63,101 nucleotides of DNA from Mesostigma viride (GCA_009746045.1 RPFO01001583.1:1-63101), one strand, 5' to 3'; shown: positions 9,006 to 17,569, counted from the stretch's first letter. Numbers and translations: made by a program. The notes: generated from the sequence alone by a model not told the origin.

Positions 9006-10205
9006 ATGACGGACACGGCGGACATGCCTATTGTCCATAACCCAACGGGAGGGTCTCCCGCCGATAAGACCGTCGCCGCGGCCGCGGAGGGCACGGCGGA
9101 CGTCCACGCGCCTCGGCGGTTCGAGATCCCCGACTTCCTGCAGCGGAAGGCCGCCGTCGCCCCGAGCGAGCTGTACGCGAACGCGCACATCTGGAACGAG
9201 ATCGCCAAACACATGGACACGGAGTCCGTCCTCAAGGTCCGCCAGGCGTTCGAGGGACGCGAGGACGCCGCCGACGTCCGCGACGTCCTGGCGAGCGAGC
9301 GGGAGACGCGGGTCGCCAAGGCCCGCGCGCTCCTGCGTCCGATCCAGCAAAAGTTGCTGGAGTCTTCGCGATCGGGCGACGCGGTCCTGTTCAACCAGGC
9401 CGTGGACGAGTTCCGGACGGCCGCGAAGACCGTCGACGTCGCGTCCGCCCCGGACATCTGCGTCCTCGACCTGGCGACGGCCGCCCTCGAGCCGACGCCC
9501 GGCGCGTGGACGCGCGACCACGCGAACGCCCTCCGCCTGATCTTCCCCCTCCCGAGCTCCGACCGCGCGGACAAGGTGGCGGCGCACTTCGGCGAGCTGA
9601 CGCGGTCCGCGTACCTCCTGGTCAAGGGCGACGACGGCCACAAGTCCCTCCCGATCGTCACGGCGGGGTTCGCGTTCGCGCACGCGTACGGGGCGGAGGC
9701 CGGGATCGCGTTCATGTGCACCCTGCTGATCTTCTTCCGCATGCACACCCGCCGCCGGTGCTACCGCCTGATGATAGAGATGTTCCGCCGCACGACGGCC
9801 GAACTTCCGCGCACGGCGCGCGGGCCGCCGATCCGATCGATCGTCCACGCGTGCAACGCGATCCACGACAACCGCCGGATCAAGAACTTCCACCACGAGG
9901 TCATGCGGTGCGTGTTGCCGCGCGGGATGGAAGTCCGCGCCTACCGCGCGTCCAAGGACGACTACAAGTGCGTGCGATCCGGCGACATGTCATCGTTCGA
10001 CGCGTGGCTGGACGCGAAGAAGGCGGAGATCGACGCGAAGGCGGACGAGCACCGCGCGACGCTGAAGAGGGTGCACGCGATGATGAACGAGGGGACGGCC
10101 GGCAAGATGGCCTACGTGTCGTTCAAGTTCGGTCGCGCGATCGCGCACCTGCCCCCTTGCTTCCCGGATACGTGGCCGTACGTCCCTTACTTCTACGCCA
10201 TCTGA
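9006..10205 (+). CDS. unrecognised 399-aa protein
   Basis: An intact ORF runs from ATG 9006 to TGA 10203. The N-terminal 35 residues are low-complexity (Ala/Thr/Pro). Residues 40-110 are helical and charged; the segment ELYANAHIWNEIAKHMDTES has a loose F-box-like spacing, but this is weak. Residues about 215-244 form the most hydrophobic stretch (SLPIVTAGFAFAHAYGAEAG then IAFMCTLLIFF), followed by a cluster of Arg (RMHTRRRCYR), so a single membrane segment or buried helix is possible. The C-terminus is charged and ends with an aromatic tail. Codon use matches the GC-rich neighbours. The next gene starts 42 bases downstream after a T6 tract. No family was recognised and no function is proposed. 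Confidence 0.6.
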   Translation: MTDTADMPIVHNPTGGSPADKTVAAAAEGTADVHAPRRFEIPDFLQRKAAVAPSELYANAHIWNEIAKHMDTESVLKVRQAFEGREDAADVRDVLASERETRVAKARALLRPIQQKLLESSRSGDAVLFNQAVDEFRTAAKTVDVASAPDICVLDLATAALEPTPGAWTRDHANALRLIFPLPSSDRADKVAAHFGELTRSAYLLVKGDDGHKSLPIVTAGFAFAHAYGAEAGIAFMCTLLIFFRMHTRRRCYRLMIEMFRRTTAELPRTARGPPIRSIVHACNAIHDNRRIKNFHHEVMRCVLPRGMEVRAYRASKDDYKCVRSGDMSSFDAWLDAKKAEIDAKADEHRATLKRVHAMMNEGTAGKMAYVSFKFGRAIAHLPPCFPDTWPYVPYFYAI

Positions 10206-10212
10206 CGCGCCG

Positions 10213-10218
10213 TTTTTT
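10213..10218 (+). promoter_or_regulatory. T6 tract followed by ATCGC
   Basis: Six T then ATCGC lie 8 bases after the stop at 10205 and 30 bases before the ATG at 10248. This is the same arrangement as at 1441. It is a likely shared intergenic signal (terminator or promoter), and its function is inferred. Confidence 0.3.
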
Positions 10219-10247
10219 ATCGCTCGGTGTAAGTATAAGACGGCGAG

Positions 10248-10775
10248 ATGACGGTGGTCCAACGCATGATGCCCTTCGTGACGCTCAACTGCCCCATCTG
10301 GAGCGCGTTCCCCCAGGCGGGGATCGCCCGGCCCGCGTTCAACTGGAGCGACATGTACCGCTCTCCTCACACCAGGATCGGGTACGTGACCTACGACAAC
10401 GCGCCCCCCTCGCCCGAGCGGTCGTACGCGAAAAACGCGGACTTGGCCGGCAGGCGGTGGAAGGTCTGGTTCCAATGGTGGCCCTCGAGCGCCCCGTCCG
10501 AGGACGACAAGCGCGCGGCCGACATGATCGCCAAGATCCTGGTGGGGGAGTACGCGGTCGACGGCCTGACGGTGGTCGCGCCGGACCCGCCGCCGGGCAG
10601 CGTCGGACCGGGACACTACCTGGTCCTGACCTCGGGGAGTTCGAACGGCCCGGCCGTCCCCTTGGCGGATTTCCAGGCGGCCGACAGCACCCTGTCGAAC
10701 TGGCAACTCGACCCGTTAGCGACGGAACCGGACCTGGTGAGGTACGTGTACAAGGCGTCCGTGCCCGACCACTAG
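10248..10775 (+). CDS. unrecognised 175-aa aromatic-rich protein
   Basis: An intact ORF runs from ATG 10248 to TAG 10773, 42 bases behind the 399-aa gene and probably in the same transcription unit or under the intervening T6-containing promoter. The protein is rich in Trp, Tyr and Pro (CPIWSAFPQAG, FNWSDMYRS, WKVWFQWWP), with a Gly/Ser-rich stretch near residues 122-140. It has no signal peptide, membrane helix or metal-binding Cys cluster. The composition suits a compact beta-rich domain. The family was not recognised. Short GCGCACCGGAC direct repeats follow the stop (10785-10810). Confidence 0.5.
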   Translation: MTVVQRMMPFVTLNCPIWSAFPQAGIARPAFNWSDMYRSPHTRIGYVTYDNAPPSPERSYAKNADLAGRRWKVWFQWWPSSAPSEDDKRAADMIAKILVGEYAVDGLTVVAPDPPPGSVGPGHYLVLTSGSSNGPAVPLADFQAADSTLSNWQLDPLATEPDLVRYVYKASVPDH

Positions 10776-10943
10776 TCGCGTCACGCGCACCGGACGCGCA
10801 CCGGACGCGCCCGCGGAACGACGGATTAACTAGCTAGAGAGTACGCACAGAAATCGTGCCTGACACGCATGCAGATTGGACGGCATACCCATGGGGATCG
10901 TAATGAACATGAAGCTTTATTGAATGGAATGAATATTGATGTG

Positions 10944-11216
10944 TTAATAAACGTACAAAAATCGTTTTCTCACGATCACAAAGTGTCCATAGTTCCTTCC
11001 AGGCGCACACGGCGCGGCACAGCGTCCGGGGTCCATCGGCGCGCGGACACTCGGGACATCCCGCGCGTCCTCGACCGCCCCACAGGGCACGAGGGGCGCG
11101 AGTGGATCGACCTCCATGGGGGTGACAGACAGGGAGGGGTCCGGCACCGCGGCGGGACCGTCGGACTCGCCCGGCGTCCCCGCGAGACTATCGGACACGT
11201 CCCGTGTCTCGTTCAT
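10944..11216 (-). CDS. possible small Pro/Asp-rich protein
   Basis: A minus-strand ORF of 90 aa runs from ATG 11216 (MNETRDVSDS) to TAA 10944-10946, and AATAAA follows about 23 bases later (TTTATT at 10916-10921). It is rich in Pro, Val and Asp, and ends in a basic-aromatic tail (RKRFLYVY). The polyadenylation signal supports it; composition and the lack of any recognised motif do not. It could be chance coding in GC-rich DNA. Confidence 0.3.
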   Translation of the reverse strand: MNETRDVSDSLAGTPGESDGPAAVPDPSLSVTPMEVDPLAPLVPCGAVEDARDVPSVRAPMDPGRCAAPCAPGRNYGHFVIVRKRFLYVY

Positions 11217-11638
11217 TCTACCGTGCGCGCTTCTATCGTTGAGAGGGAGAGAGGAAGGGATGAGGGGAGACGAGGGTCTCGGCGGCTCATGTAGGCGCAC
11301 TCCTCCCGATCCTCCGAACCGACACGGATCCGATCCTCCGAACCGACACGGGGATCGTCCGTCCCGCGGATCGACACGGCGCCAATCGACGGTCCCAAAC
11401 CCGCGAATCGTACCCGAATCGCGTCCGTCCCGCGGATCCGGCGCGCCGTACGTGGACCTCCCCGTGGACCTTCCCGTGGATCTCCTCGTGCCAGGACCCT
11501 ACCCGTCCCAAAATTTCCCGCCAAAACCGAGCGATCCGATTGGTCGCTACTCGGAGCGCGGCGCCATCCGTAACATCGGCGAAACCGATCGATCCGATTG
11601 GTCGCTACTTGGAGCGCCGCGCCGATTCGGCCCGAAAC

Positions 11639-12290
11639 GGGTGCATCCCTCCGTTCCACCCTCCCTTTTTGCCCTCTTCACCCCCTTTTTTGACCCCCGA
11701 AAACCCCCTTCCCGACCCCCGAAAAAGGCCTGTTCCGGTGTTCCGGCTCCCCCCCCCTGGGCCGGTATCATTTGGAAAACTTTTTTTTTTATGGCCAGGA
11801 AAATGGCGTTTTGGACTTAGCCGATTTCGGCCTCCTCTCTCTCTCTTCCCTCTCTCTTCCCTCTCCCCTCTCCCTCCGATTCGACCCGATTCGGCCCGAT
11901 TCGACCCGAGTCGGCCCGAGAGTCCCCGATCCGACCCGAGAGTCCCCGATCGACCCGAAACTCCCCGAGTCAGCCCGAGATCTCCACGGAGAGCGCCGCG
12001 CCGATTTCCCCCAAATTCCCGCCAAAACCGAGCGATCCGATTGGTCGCTACTCAGAGCGCCGCGCCGATTCGGCCCGAAACGGGTGCATCCCTCCGTTCC
12101 ACCCTCCCTTTTTGCCCTCTTCACCCCCTTTTTTGACCCCCGAAAACCCCCTTCCCGACCCCCGAAAAAGGCCTGTTCCGGTGTTCCGGCTCCCCCCCCC
12201 TGGGCCGGTATCATTTGGAAAACTTTTTTTTTTATGGCCAGGAAAATGGCGTTTTGGACTTAGCCGATTTCGGCCTCCTCTCTCTCTCTT
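11639..12290 (+). repeat. Direct repeat of a ~210-bp block (11639-11849 and 12077-12290)
   Basis: Two copies start at CGGGTGCATCCCTCCG and run through a C-rich tract, CTTTTTTTTTTATGG and GGACTTAGCCGATTTCGG into a TC-rich run. They are nearly identical. A third, inverted copy lies at about 12,660-12,870. Confidence 0.85.
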
Positions 12291-12870
12291 CCCTCTCTCT
12301 TCCCTCTCCCCTCTCTCTCCTCTCCCTTCCCGTCTTTACATATCCAGGGTATAGGGTTCTATTTATTTATTTTTCCTATAAAATCAGTTTTATAAATGAT
12401 ACCAGCACGCCCCCTCCGGGAATAGGAACGGTATATATAGGCGGCTATTCGTCCTATTTAACCGTGGGGCGTGAATAGGACACCGTCTTATATATCCTAT
12501 TTCCGGGATGGCGTGCCGGTATCTTTTCTAAAACTGATTTTATAGGAAAAATAAATAAATAGAACCCTATACCCCTGGATATATAGGGACGGGAAGAGAG
12601 GGGAGAAGAGAGAGGGAGAGGAGAGAGAAAGGAGAGGGAGAGAGAAAGGAGAGGGAGGGAGAGAAAGGGGAAGAGGAGAGGCCGAAAACGGCTAAGTCCA
12701 AAACGAAGGATTTCGGTCCCAGAAAAATTTTTTTTTCAAATGATACCGGCCCAGGGGGGGTGGGCCGGAACACCGGAACAGGGCTTTCTCGGGGGTCGGG
12801 AAGGGGGTTTTCGGGGGTCAAAAAAGGGGGTGAAGAGGGCAAAAAGGGAGGGTGGAACAGAGGGTACACC
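12077..12870. repeat. Large inverted repeat with AT-rich palindromic core
   Basis: The left arm (about 12077-12445) pairs with the right arm (about 12475-12870). Near the centre both arms carry TATTTATTTATTTTTCC followed by ATAAAATCAGTTTTA, and also carry TATATATA-type elements. The centre lies near 12460. It could be a foldback/MITE pair, or a head-to-head terminal or origin-like structure; the sequence does not decide. Confidence 0.75.
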
Positions 12871-12912
12871 CGTCTCTGGCGCGGCGCTTATAGTTCCGTC
12901 GAATCCGTCGAC

Positions 12913-12922
12913 GCCACGTGGC
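12913..12922. promoter_or_regulatory. GCCACGTGGC palindrome (copies at 12913, 13116, 14738, 14898)
   Basis: The perfect 10-bp palindrome GCCACGTGGC (G-box/E-box core CACGTG) occurs four times: 12913-12922, 13116-13125, 14738-14747 and 14898-14907. All copies are outside genes, and the last two are preceded by CCCTCCAATCCA. It is a likely binding site for bZIP/bHLH-type factors if functional. Confidence 0.4.
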
Positions 12923-13154
12923 ACTCTCTATGTCAGCGGCGCCAATTCTCGTGTCCAATCGGATTCGCCGAATTTCGGTTACGCCTCCGCCTTCCCCGCC
13001 TCCCCCGCCCTCCCCGTGCCCCCCGCCTTCCCCGTGGCCTCCCCCGCGTCCCTTCGACTCCTCTACGGCCACGCTCCACACCGGCCGCGCCAAATTTCGT
13101 AACCAATAGAACCTCGCCACGTGGCACTCCACACCGGCCGCGCTAAATCTCCCT

Positions 13155-13492
13155 TCGTCCAGAGGAATCGCCCGGCGACGTCTTCCTCTGCAGGACCTCG
13201 TCTCCAGAGGAATCACCCTGTGACGTCTTCCTCTGCAGAGGAATCAGCCATCACTCACCTCGTGTCCAGATGAAGCAAACATCGCACACTCCTCTTCCAG
13301 AGGAATCAGCCCGGCGACGTCTTCCTCTGCAGATGAAGCAACCTCGTGTCCAGAGGAATCAGCCCGATTCGTCTCACATCAGAGAGGATTTACACTGTGA
13401 TCTCTTCCTTCCAAAGGAATCAGCCATCACGCACCTCGTGTCCAGAGGAATCAGGCATCACACACCTCTCCCCAGAGGAATCGGCCAGAGTA
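13155..13492 (+). repeat. Cluster of CAGAGGAATC repeats
   Basis: About eight copies of CCAGAGGAATCAGCC-like sequence alternate with GACGTCTTCCTCTGCAG. Where they abut they form the perfect palindrome TTCCTCTGCAGAGGAA (13228-13243). The spacing is irregular (about 30-60 bases). Confidence 0.8.
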
Positions 13493-13552
13493 AGCTCGGT
13501 TTCAAGCCGAGTCCGCCCTCCGCCCCCTGCCTCCGCCGGCGCCCGCGCGCGC

Positions 13553-14029
13553 TCACGTCCGCGGCTTGCTGCCCAACATCTCGAGCCGCAGCACGAGCGT
13601 CCAGTCGCCCACGACGGGCCGCGCGCCCGCGGTCAGCGGGCTGGCCGCGTCCAGGTGGCACACGCGCACGCGGAACGAGCCCCCGTCCCTGAGCAGCCGC
13701 GGGTTCGCGATGGGCAAGTAATTCTGCTGGTTCACCACGGTGACGTCGGACGCGAGGTTCGTGAGCGCCGTCTCGGCCGCCAACAGCGTCATCCCCCCGT
13801 CCGCCGCCCCGAGGAACCCGTCCGAGTAGATCCCCACGACCCGGCTGGTGCCCGCGGGCACGAAGCCCTTCACGCACGCGTAGAGCAGATGCATCTTCCA
13901 CCGCGGGCCGAGCAAAGGCGCGGACTCGTCGGCCGACACGGTCACGACCCACTCGTTGGCCGCGCTCGTGGTCGCGTCGGTCACGTTGGCCGCGTCGGAG
14001 TGGATCGTCAGCACGCGCACGTCGGACAT
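13553..14029 (-). CDS. unrecognised 158-aa beta-rich protein
   Basis: ATG 14029 starts an intact ORF ending at 13553. The sequence alternates hydrophobic and polar residues (NEWVVTVSADES, WKMHLLYACVKGF, FRVRVCHLD, DWTLVLRLEMLG), typical of a beta-barrel or jelly-roll. It begins MSDVRVLTIHSDAANVTD. The layout reminded me of minor structural proteins of small eukaryotic DNA viruses, but I could not match it to a named family. The neighbouring minus-strand gene at 14094-14645 lies 64 bases upstream, so the two may be co-transcribed. Downstream lies the CAGAGGAATC repeat cluster. Confidence 0.5.
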   Translation of the reverse strand: MSDVRVLTIHSDAANVTDATTSAANEWVVTVSADESAPLLGPRWKMHLLYACVKGFVPAGTSRVVGIYSDGFLGAADGGMTLLAAETALTNLASDVTVVNQQNYLPIANPRLLRDGGSFRVRVCHLDAASPLTAGARPVVGDWTLVLRLEMLGSKPRT

Positions 14030-14093
14030 GGTTCGGGTCCGGATCCGGATACGATTCCCTGAGAACTTTTCGCCGCCGCCGCCGGCTCGTCGG

Positions 14094-14645
14094 CTAAAAA
14101 TAGACGATCTCGTCGTCGACGGACAGCTCCTCCTCGACCGCGCCCGCCGCCGCGAGCGCCGCCAGCTCCTCGTCCTCGTCCCCCTCGATCCCGACGATCG
14201 CGTCGTGCGTGCGGTCGTACCCGTCGGCCGCGGTCCCGGCCGCGAGCTCCATCACGTCGAACTCCTCGAGTCCCTTGGGTATGACGTAGGCTACCATCAT
14301 GACAATGCGTACGACGCGGATGCCGATCCGCACCGCCCTGGCCACGCGCGCCCCTTTGGTGCCCAGGTAGCTCTGCAGCCCGCCCATGTTAAAAGCTTTA
14401 AGGGGTGAGTTGAATCGGAGTAAAGCCTGGAGCCCCTGCTCCCGCTTGATCGCCTCGCGGATAATCTTCGAGCCCACTTTCCGGAACAGCAGCTTGAGCA
14501 CGCCGTTGAACGCGGTCTGGAGGAACCCGGACGACTGCTGCACGGCCGGCGGGATCCCCTGCGCGGCGGCGAGCTGCAGCATTCGCTTTCGTCGGGCGTC
14601 GGGCGCGGCACCCTCCCGCCTGTGGTACGGCGACGCGACGGTCAT
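14094..14645 (-). CDS. unrecognised protein with one membrane-like helix
   Basis: I chose ATG 14645 (MTVASPYHRREG) because upstream codons fall in a repeated promoter-like region. The product is 183 aa. Residues 10-75 are basic and helical (KLLFRKVGSKIIREAIKREQ). Residues about 104-123 (AVRIGIRVVRIVMMVAYVIP) are a likely amphipathic or membrane helix. The C-terminal 50 residues are strongly acidic (GDEDEE ... EEELSVDDEIVYF). The family is not recognised. It lies directly upstream of the 158-aa gene on the same strand and could share its promoter, which would be the GCCACGTGGC-containing region at 14.7-14.9 kb. Confidence 0.45.
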   Translation of the reverse strand: MTVASPYHRREGAAPDARRKRMLQLAAAQGIPPAVQQSSGFLQTAFNGVLKLLFRKVGSKIIREAIKREQGLQALLRFNSPLKAFNMGGLQSYLGTKGARVARAVRIGIRVVRIVMMVAYVIPKGLEEFDVMELAAGTAADGYDRTHDAIVGIEGDEDEELAALAAAGAVEEELSVDDEIVYF

Positions 14646-15412
14646 GTGGGAGTTCGGAGATACTTCCCCCGTACACATTTTTCCCCGTACTCCCCGTGGT
14701 TCCCCGACCTCCATGTACTTCCCTCCAATCCATATGCGCCACGTGGCGGGTGTATGACAAGCCAAGTGACATTGTCCGAATTGCGGTTACGACACCACGC
14801 CTCCCTGGATACTCTCCGTACATCCCCGTGCTTCCCCGTATCCCCCCGTACCCCCGTGGTTCCACGACCTCCTCGTACTTCCCTCCAATCCACTCGCGCC
14901 ACGTGGCAGGTCGCATGTCCTCGACGACCACTCCCTGGATATCCGCCCGCCCGTCCGCGTACATCCGGACTGTCCCTGGGTCCGGCGGACGTCTGACATG
15001 TCCTCCGGTCCAGCGGACGTCTGACATGTCCTCCGGTCCAGCGGACGTCTGACATGTCCTCCGGTCCAGCGGACATCCGGACTGTCCCTGGGTCCCCGGA
15101 CACCTGGTATGTCCTCTGGTCCCTGGACATCTGGAATGTCCTGGACCCTGTTGCGTACCCTTGGGTCCCTGGAGAGTCCCTGTCTTCCTTGGCCTCCCTG
15201 GGAATCCCTAGATATCCTGGGATTTCCTGGGAAATCCATAGACCCTGGGAACTATCCACACCCCTCCCTGGGAACTAACCAGCAACTAGTAGGAACTACC
15301 GCGAACTACCGGGAAGCGTACGGGAAGCGTACGGGAAGGTCCCTCGGGGTCACGTCGCGAAGCGGTTGGGGGGCATTCAAGACCAGAGAAACGCCGGCGG
15401 GCGCAACTCATA
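14646..15412. repeat. Gene-free stretch: duplicated G-box block and 28-bp tandem repeats
   Basis: A block of CCTCCAATCC plus GCCACGTGGC is duplicated (14700-14750 and 14865-14910). From about 14970 to 15085, about four copies of a 28-bp unit (containing ACATGTCCTCCGGTCCAGC) are in tandem. Further C-rich degenerate repeats continue to about 15240. The 20-base motif described for the arrays occurs at 15388-15407 on the minus strand. No gene is supported. Confidence 0.7.
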
Positions 15413-16279
15413 TCAATATAGACTGTCCCGCGACTCGTTCCACTCTCTGCAGGTTTTGCAACAACCGATCGAGCGAACTCTCGGAACCTCTTTCGCCGCC
15501 ATTTCATCGACACGAGCGAACATCTCTTCTTTGGCGGCCACCAACTTTGCCTCCTTGTTGCCGGTGTCAGGATAGATTTCGGACCTCCTCGTCTTCATCG
15601 GGGCCACTCTCTCCAAATACTCTGCACACAGAGAATCCTGCTCCTCCTCCACAATCGCCTTCACGCCGGATACAATCGCTTTGGCTTTTGTTTCCACGCG
15701 AAAATCGAACTCTCGTTGAGTTATCAGCGGAATGTCGGCGAGTGCAAAACACATACGCCGATAAAGTTCGCTTACATCCGTGTCACGCGAGTCGGCAAAA
15801 GGTGTCGTCATCAAAAAGCATCTCAAGCTACTCCAACCATTTTCTTGGGCGCCGGCAACGTAGCCTCCCTTTGCCAAGTCCGCACCTGTCGCGGAGTCTT
15901 TGACTATCCAATCTTCAAGGAAGTACTCGTCTCCCCTGGTGAAATCAAAATTTACACCCACGACCTCTCCGACAGTCATGTCCAGGCGAAGTCGCAGGGC
16001 CCCCCCCGCCAATCCAGGTCCGAGGGCGCCCGCCATTCCAAGTCCGCGACTGAGGGCATTTTCGATGTGACGAGAATGTTCTTCGTGCTTTCGGCAATAC
16101 AAGTCAAATCCGAGAGCGGTTTTCTTGCAAGTGGACACATCACACTTGCGCGGCGCCCCTATTGAGCGAGCAACACTCTGAATGACAGTGGCAACCGCTT
16201 GGTGTTGTTGAAGTCGTTGCCAATCCTCCATCAGGAGGTGACTAGACGAATCGGACGAATCTTCCGTCGAACCGGACAT
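15413..16279 (-). CDS. unrecognised protein with Cys/His cluster
   Basis: ATG 16279 is the first methionine after a non-ATG opening, giving 288 aa. The N-terminus is Ser-rich. Residues about 46-65 contain C-x4-C-x10-C-x2-H (RKCDVSTC ... YCRKH), a possible zinc site. A beta-like region follows (ALRLRLDMTVGEVVGVNFDF), then LADIPLITQREFDFR, then a helical region, and the protein ends with CCKTCREW. The 20-base motif lies immediately 3' of the stop, so the ORF may be continued by splicing rather than ending here. It is the last of four closely spaced minus-strand genes. Segments resemble the MYND protein of the same cluster in a different order. Function unknown. Confidence 0.5.
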   Translation of the reverse strand: MSGSTEDSSDSSSHLLMEDWQRLQQHQAVATVIQSVARSIGAPRKCDVSTCKKTALGFDLYCRKHEEHSRHIENALSRGLGMAGALGPGLAGGALRLRLDMTVGEVVGVNFDFTRGDEYFLEDWIVKDSATGADLAKGGYVAGAQENGWSSLRCFLMTTPFADSRDTDVSELYRRMCFALADIPLITQREFDFRVETKAKAIVSGVKAIVEEEQDSLCAEYLERVAPMKTRRSEIYPDTGNKEAKLVAAKEEMFARVDEMAAKEVPRVRSIGCCKTCREWNESRDSLY

Positions 16280-16443
16280 CTGCGACAAGTTACGATAACA
16301 TACCGGCCCCGGAAAATAAAATTCAAAAAACGTTTTGAAATTTTTTTATTGTACTTGTTTATTAATACGAAGGTTTAAATTTGGCGCAAAGAAACGCCCC
16401 AAGGCGCAACTTGTCGAACAGCAATATGGCGATAAAACATTAT

Positions 16444-16689
16444 CTATTCAATGTGCGATTGATGTGCTGAAACCTTCCAGACTTTGACACTGTCCGGTAT
16501 CACCGGACTCGGACGAGGAGTCGAGTCGGAAGCGAGCCAGTAATCCTCGACTATTTTTTTGATGTACAATGGAAGACTCCTTCCATTATGTCGAAGTGTG
16601 TCGGTCCTTTGCCTTTTGGCCAAACTCTCCTTAACCTCCACCATTTCCTGCGCGTAGGAGGAAAATGATACGTTATAAACATTAAACAT
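16444..16689 (-). CDS. small unrecognised 81-aa protein
   Basis: ATG 16689 to stop at 16444. The gap to the MYND gene upstream is 56 bases and to the next gene downstream 164 bases, so it sits inside the compact minus-strand cluster. The product has a basic middle (KRQRTDTLRHNGRS) followed by LPLYIKKIVEDYWLAS, which looks helical. ATTAAACATT is repeated three times just upstream of the start (16680-16699). No family was recognised. Confidence 0.4.
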   Translation of the reverse strand: MFNVYNVSFSSYAQEMVEVKESLAKRQRTDTLRHNGRSLPLYIKKIVEDYWLASDSTPRPSPVIPDSVKVWKVSAHQSHIE

Positions 16690-16745
16690 TAAACATTAAA
16701 TATAACATCATATAAACAAGTTATTACTCTACATTTCAAGTTTTT

Positions 16746-17501
16746 CTAAGAGGCAGAGCCGTCGTGGAAGTTGAAGGAGAAGTCGACATCAGACCCCATA
16801 GTTTTATCCAGTATCGTCGTCACGTTAACCCCCCACTTCACCCCTGCCAGCACCTCCCTCGCTTGCCTCAGACGTTCGCATCTATCCTTATGCCTACTCC
16901 AGTCCGCACGCTGGCACTCCTCACTGCAATATCTGGCATCCCTACATCCTCTACACCACTTGATATGAGGTCCTGTTTCGCACCCACACCCCTCCTTGGA
17001 GCACTTTCGCGTACTACGCATGCGATCCCCATCCCTCACGATCGGGTCAGAGAGCAAGAAAAAGTTCATGTTGAGGGGTACTGCCCCTACACATGCATCA
17101 GCCCTCACGCGCAGAGAATGCGTAACATTCGGGTAAAATGCGCGCCCGTAGGTGCACCCAAGCTGAGCCCCTTCCTCTTCCCCCAACTCTATCTTTGGCC
17201 CCTTTGTAATGAACGACACCAAAAGGCGGAACTCCGTCCTTGGGTCTATGGGCACTCTTAGATCCATCTGTGGTCTGAAAAAACCCTCTTGAATACAGAA
17301 GTTCATATCAGCTAGCTGGGCGTACATAATTCTCTCCATTTGGCTGAACGAATCAAACGCCAATAAAACGGCCAAGTGGCGGCCTGTCCTCTCCTGCGCG
17401 ACTCGAACTTCCTCGAATATGACACGCGACAGAAAGCGAACTTGTTTGAAAACGTTTTGAAGGACGCTTCCGTAGACTTCATTCACGATCTCGGACTCCA
17501 T
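16746..17501 (-). CDS. MYND-type zinc-finger protein
   Basis: ATG 17501 (MESEIVNEV) is preferred over an upstream TTG. The product is 251 aa. The C-terminal part (residues about 167-208) is a MYND finger: Cys pairs CSKEGC/CG, then CRGC, then YCSEECQ-x3-W-x2-H-x3-C, matching the consensus spacing of the second zinc site. MYND domains mediate protein-protein contacts in transcription regulators and are frequent in protists and some large algal viruses. The N-terminal 160 residues are not recognised (ADMNFCIQEGFFRPQMDLRV, SLRVRADACVG). It sits between two small genes at 44-70 base spacing, so it belongs to a compact minus-strand cluster. Confidence 0.7.
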   Translation of the reverse strand: MESEIVNEVYGSVLQNVFKQVRFLSRVIFEEVRVAQERTGRHLAVLLAFDSFSQMERIMYAQLADMNFCIQEGFFRPQMDLRVPIDPRTEFRLLVSFITKGPKIELGEEEGAQLGCTYGRAFYPNVTHSLRVRADACVGAVPLNMNFFLLSDPIVRDGDRMRSTRKCSKEGCGCETGPHIKWCRGCRDARYCSEECQRADWSRHKDRCERLRQAREVLAGVKWGVNVTTILDKTMGSDVDFSFNFHDGSAS

Positions 17502-17569
17502 CTTTTTCAGGGAAAAAACGAACAAAAAAATTCATAAACATTAATTTATTATTTTATAATAACAAGTTA

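Larger units (their letters stand above)
11217..13552. repeat. Repeat-rich gene-free stretch
   Basis: No supported gene was found. The stretch holds short tandem runs (CCTCCGAACCGACACGG near 11310-11360; GATTCGACCCGATTCGGCCC-type repeats at 11875-11960) and a block at 11639-11849 repeated directly at 12077-12290 and inverted at about 12660-12870. It also has an AT-rich inverted-repeat core at 12330-12610, TC/AG-rich runs flanking it, two GCCACGTGGC palindromes and a CAGAGGAATC repeat cluster. Open frames here are by-products of repeats. Confidence 0.7.
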
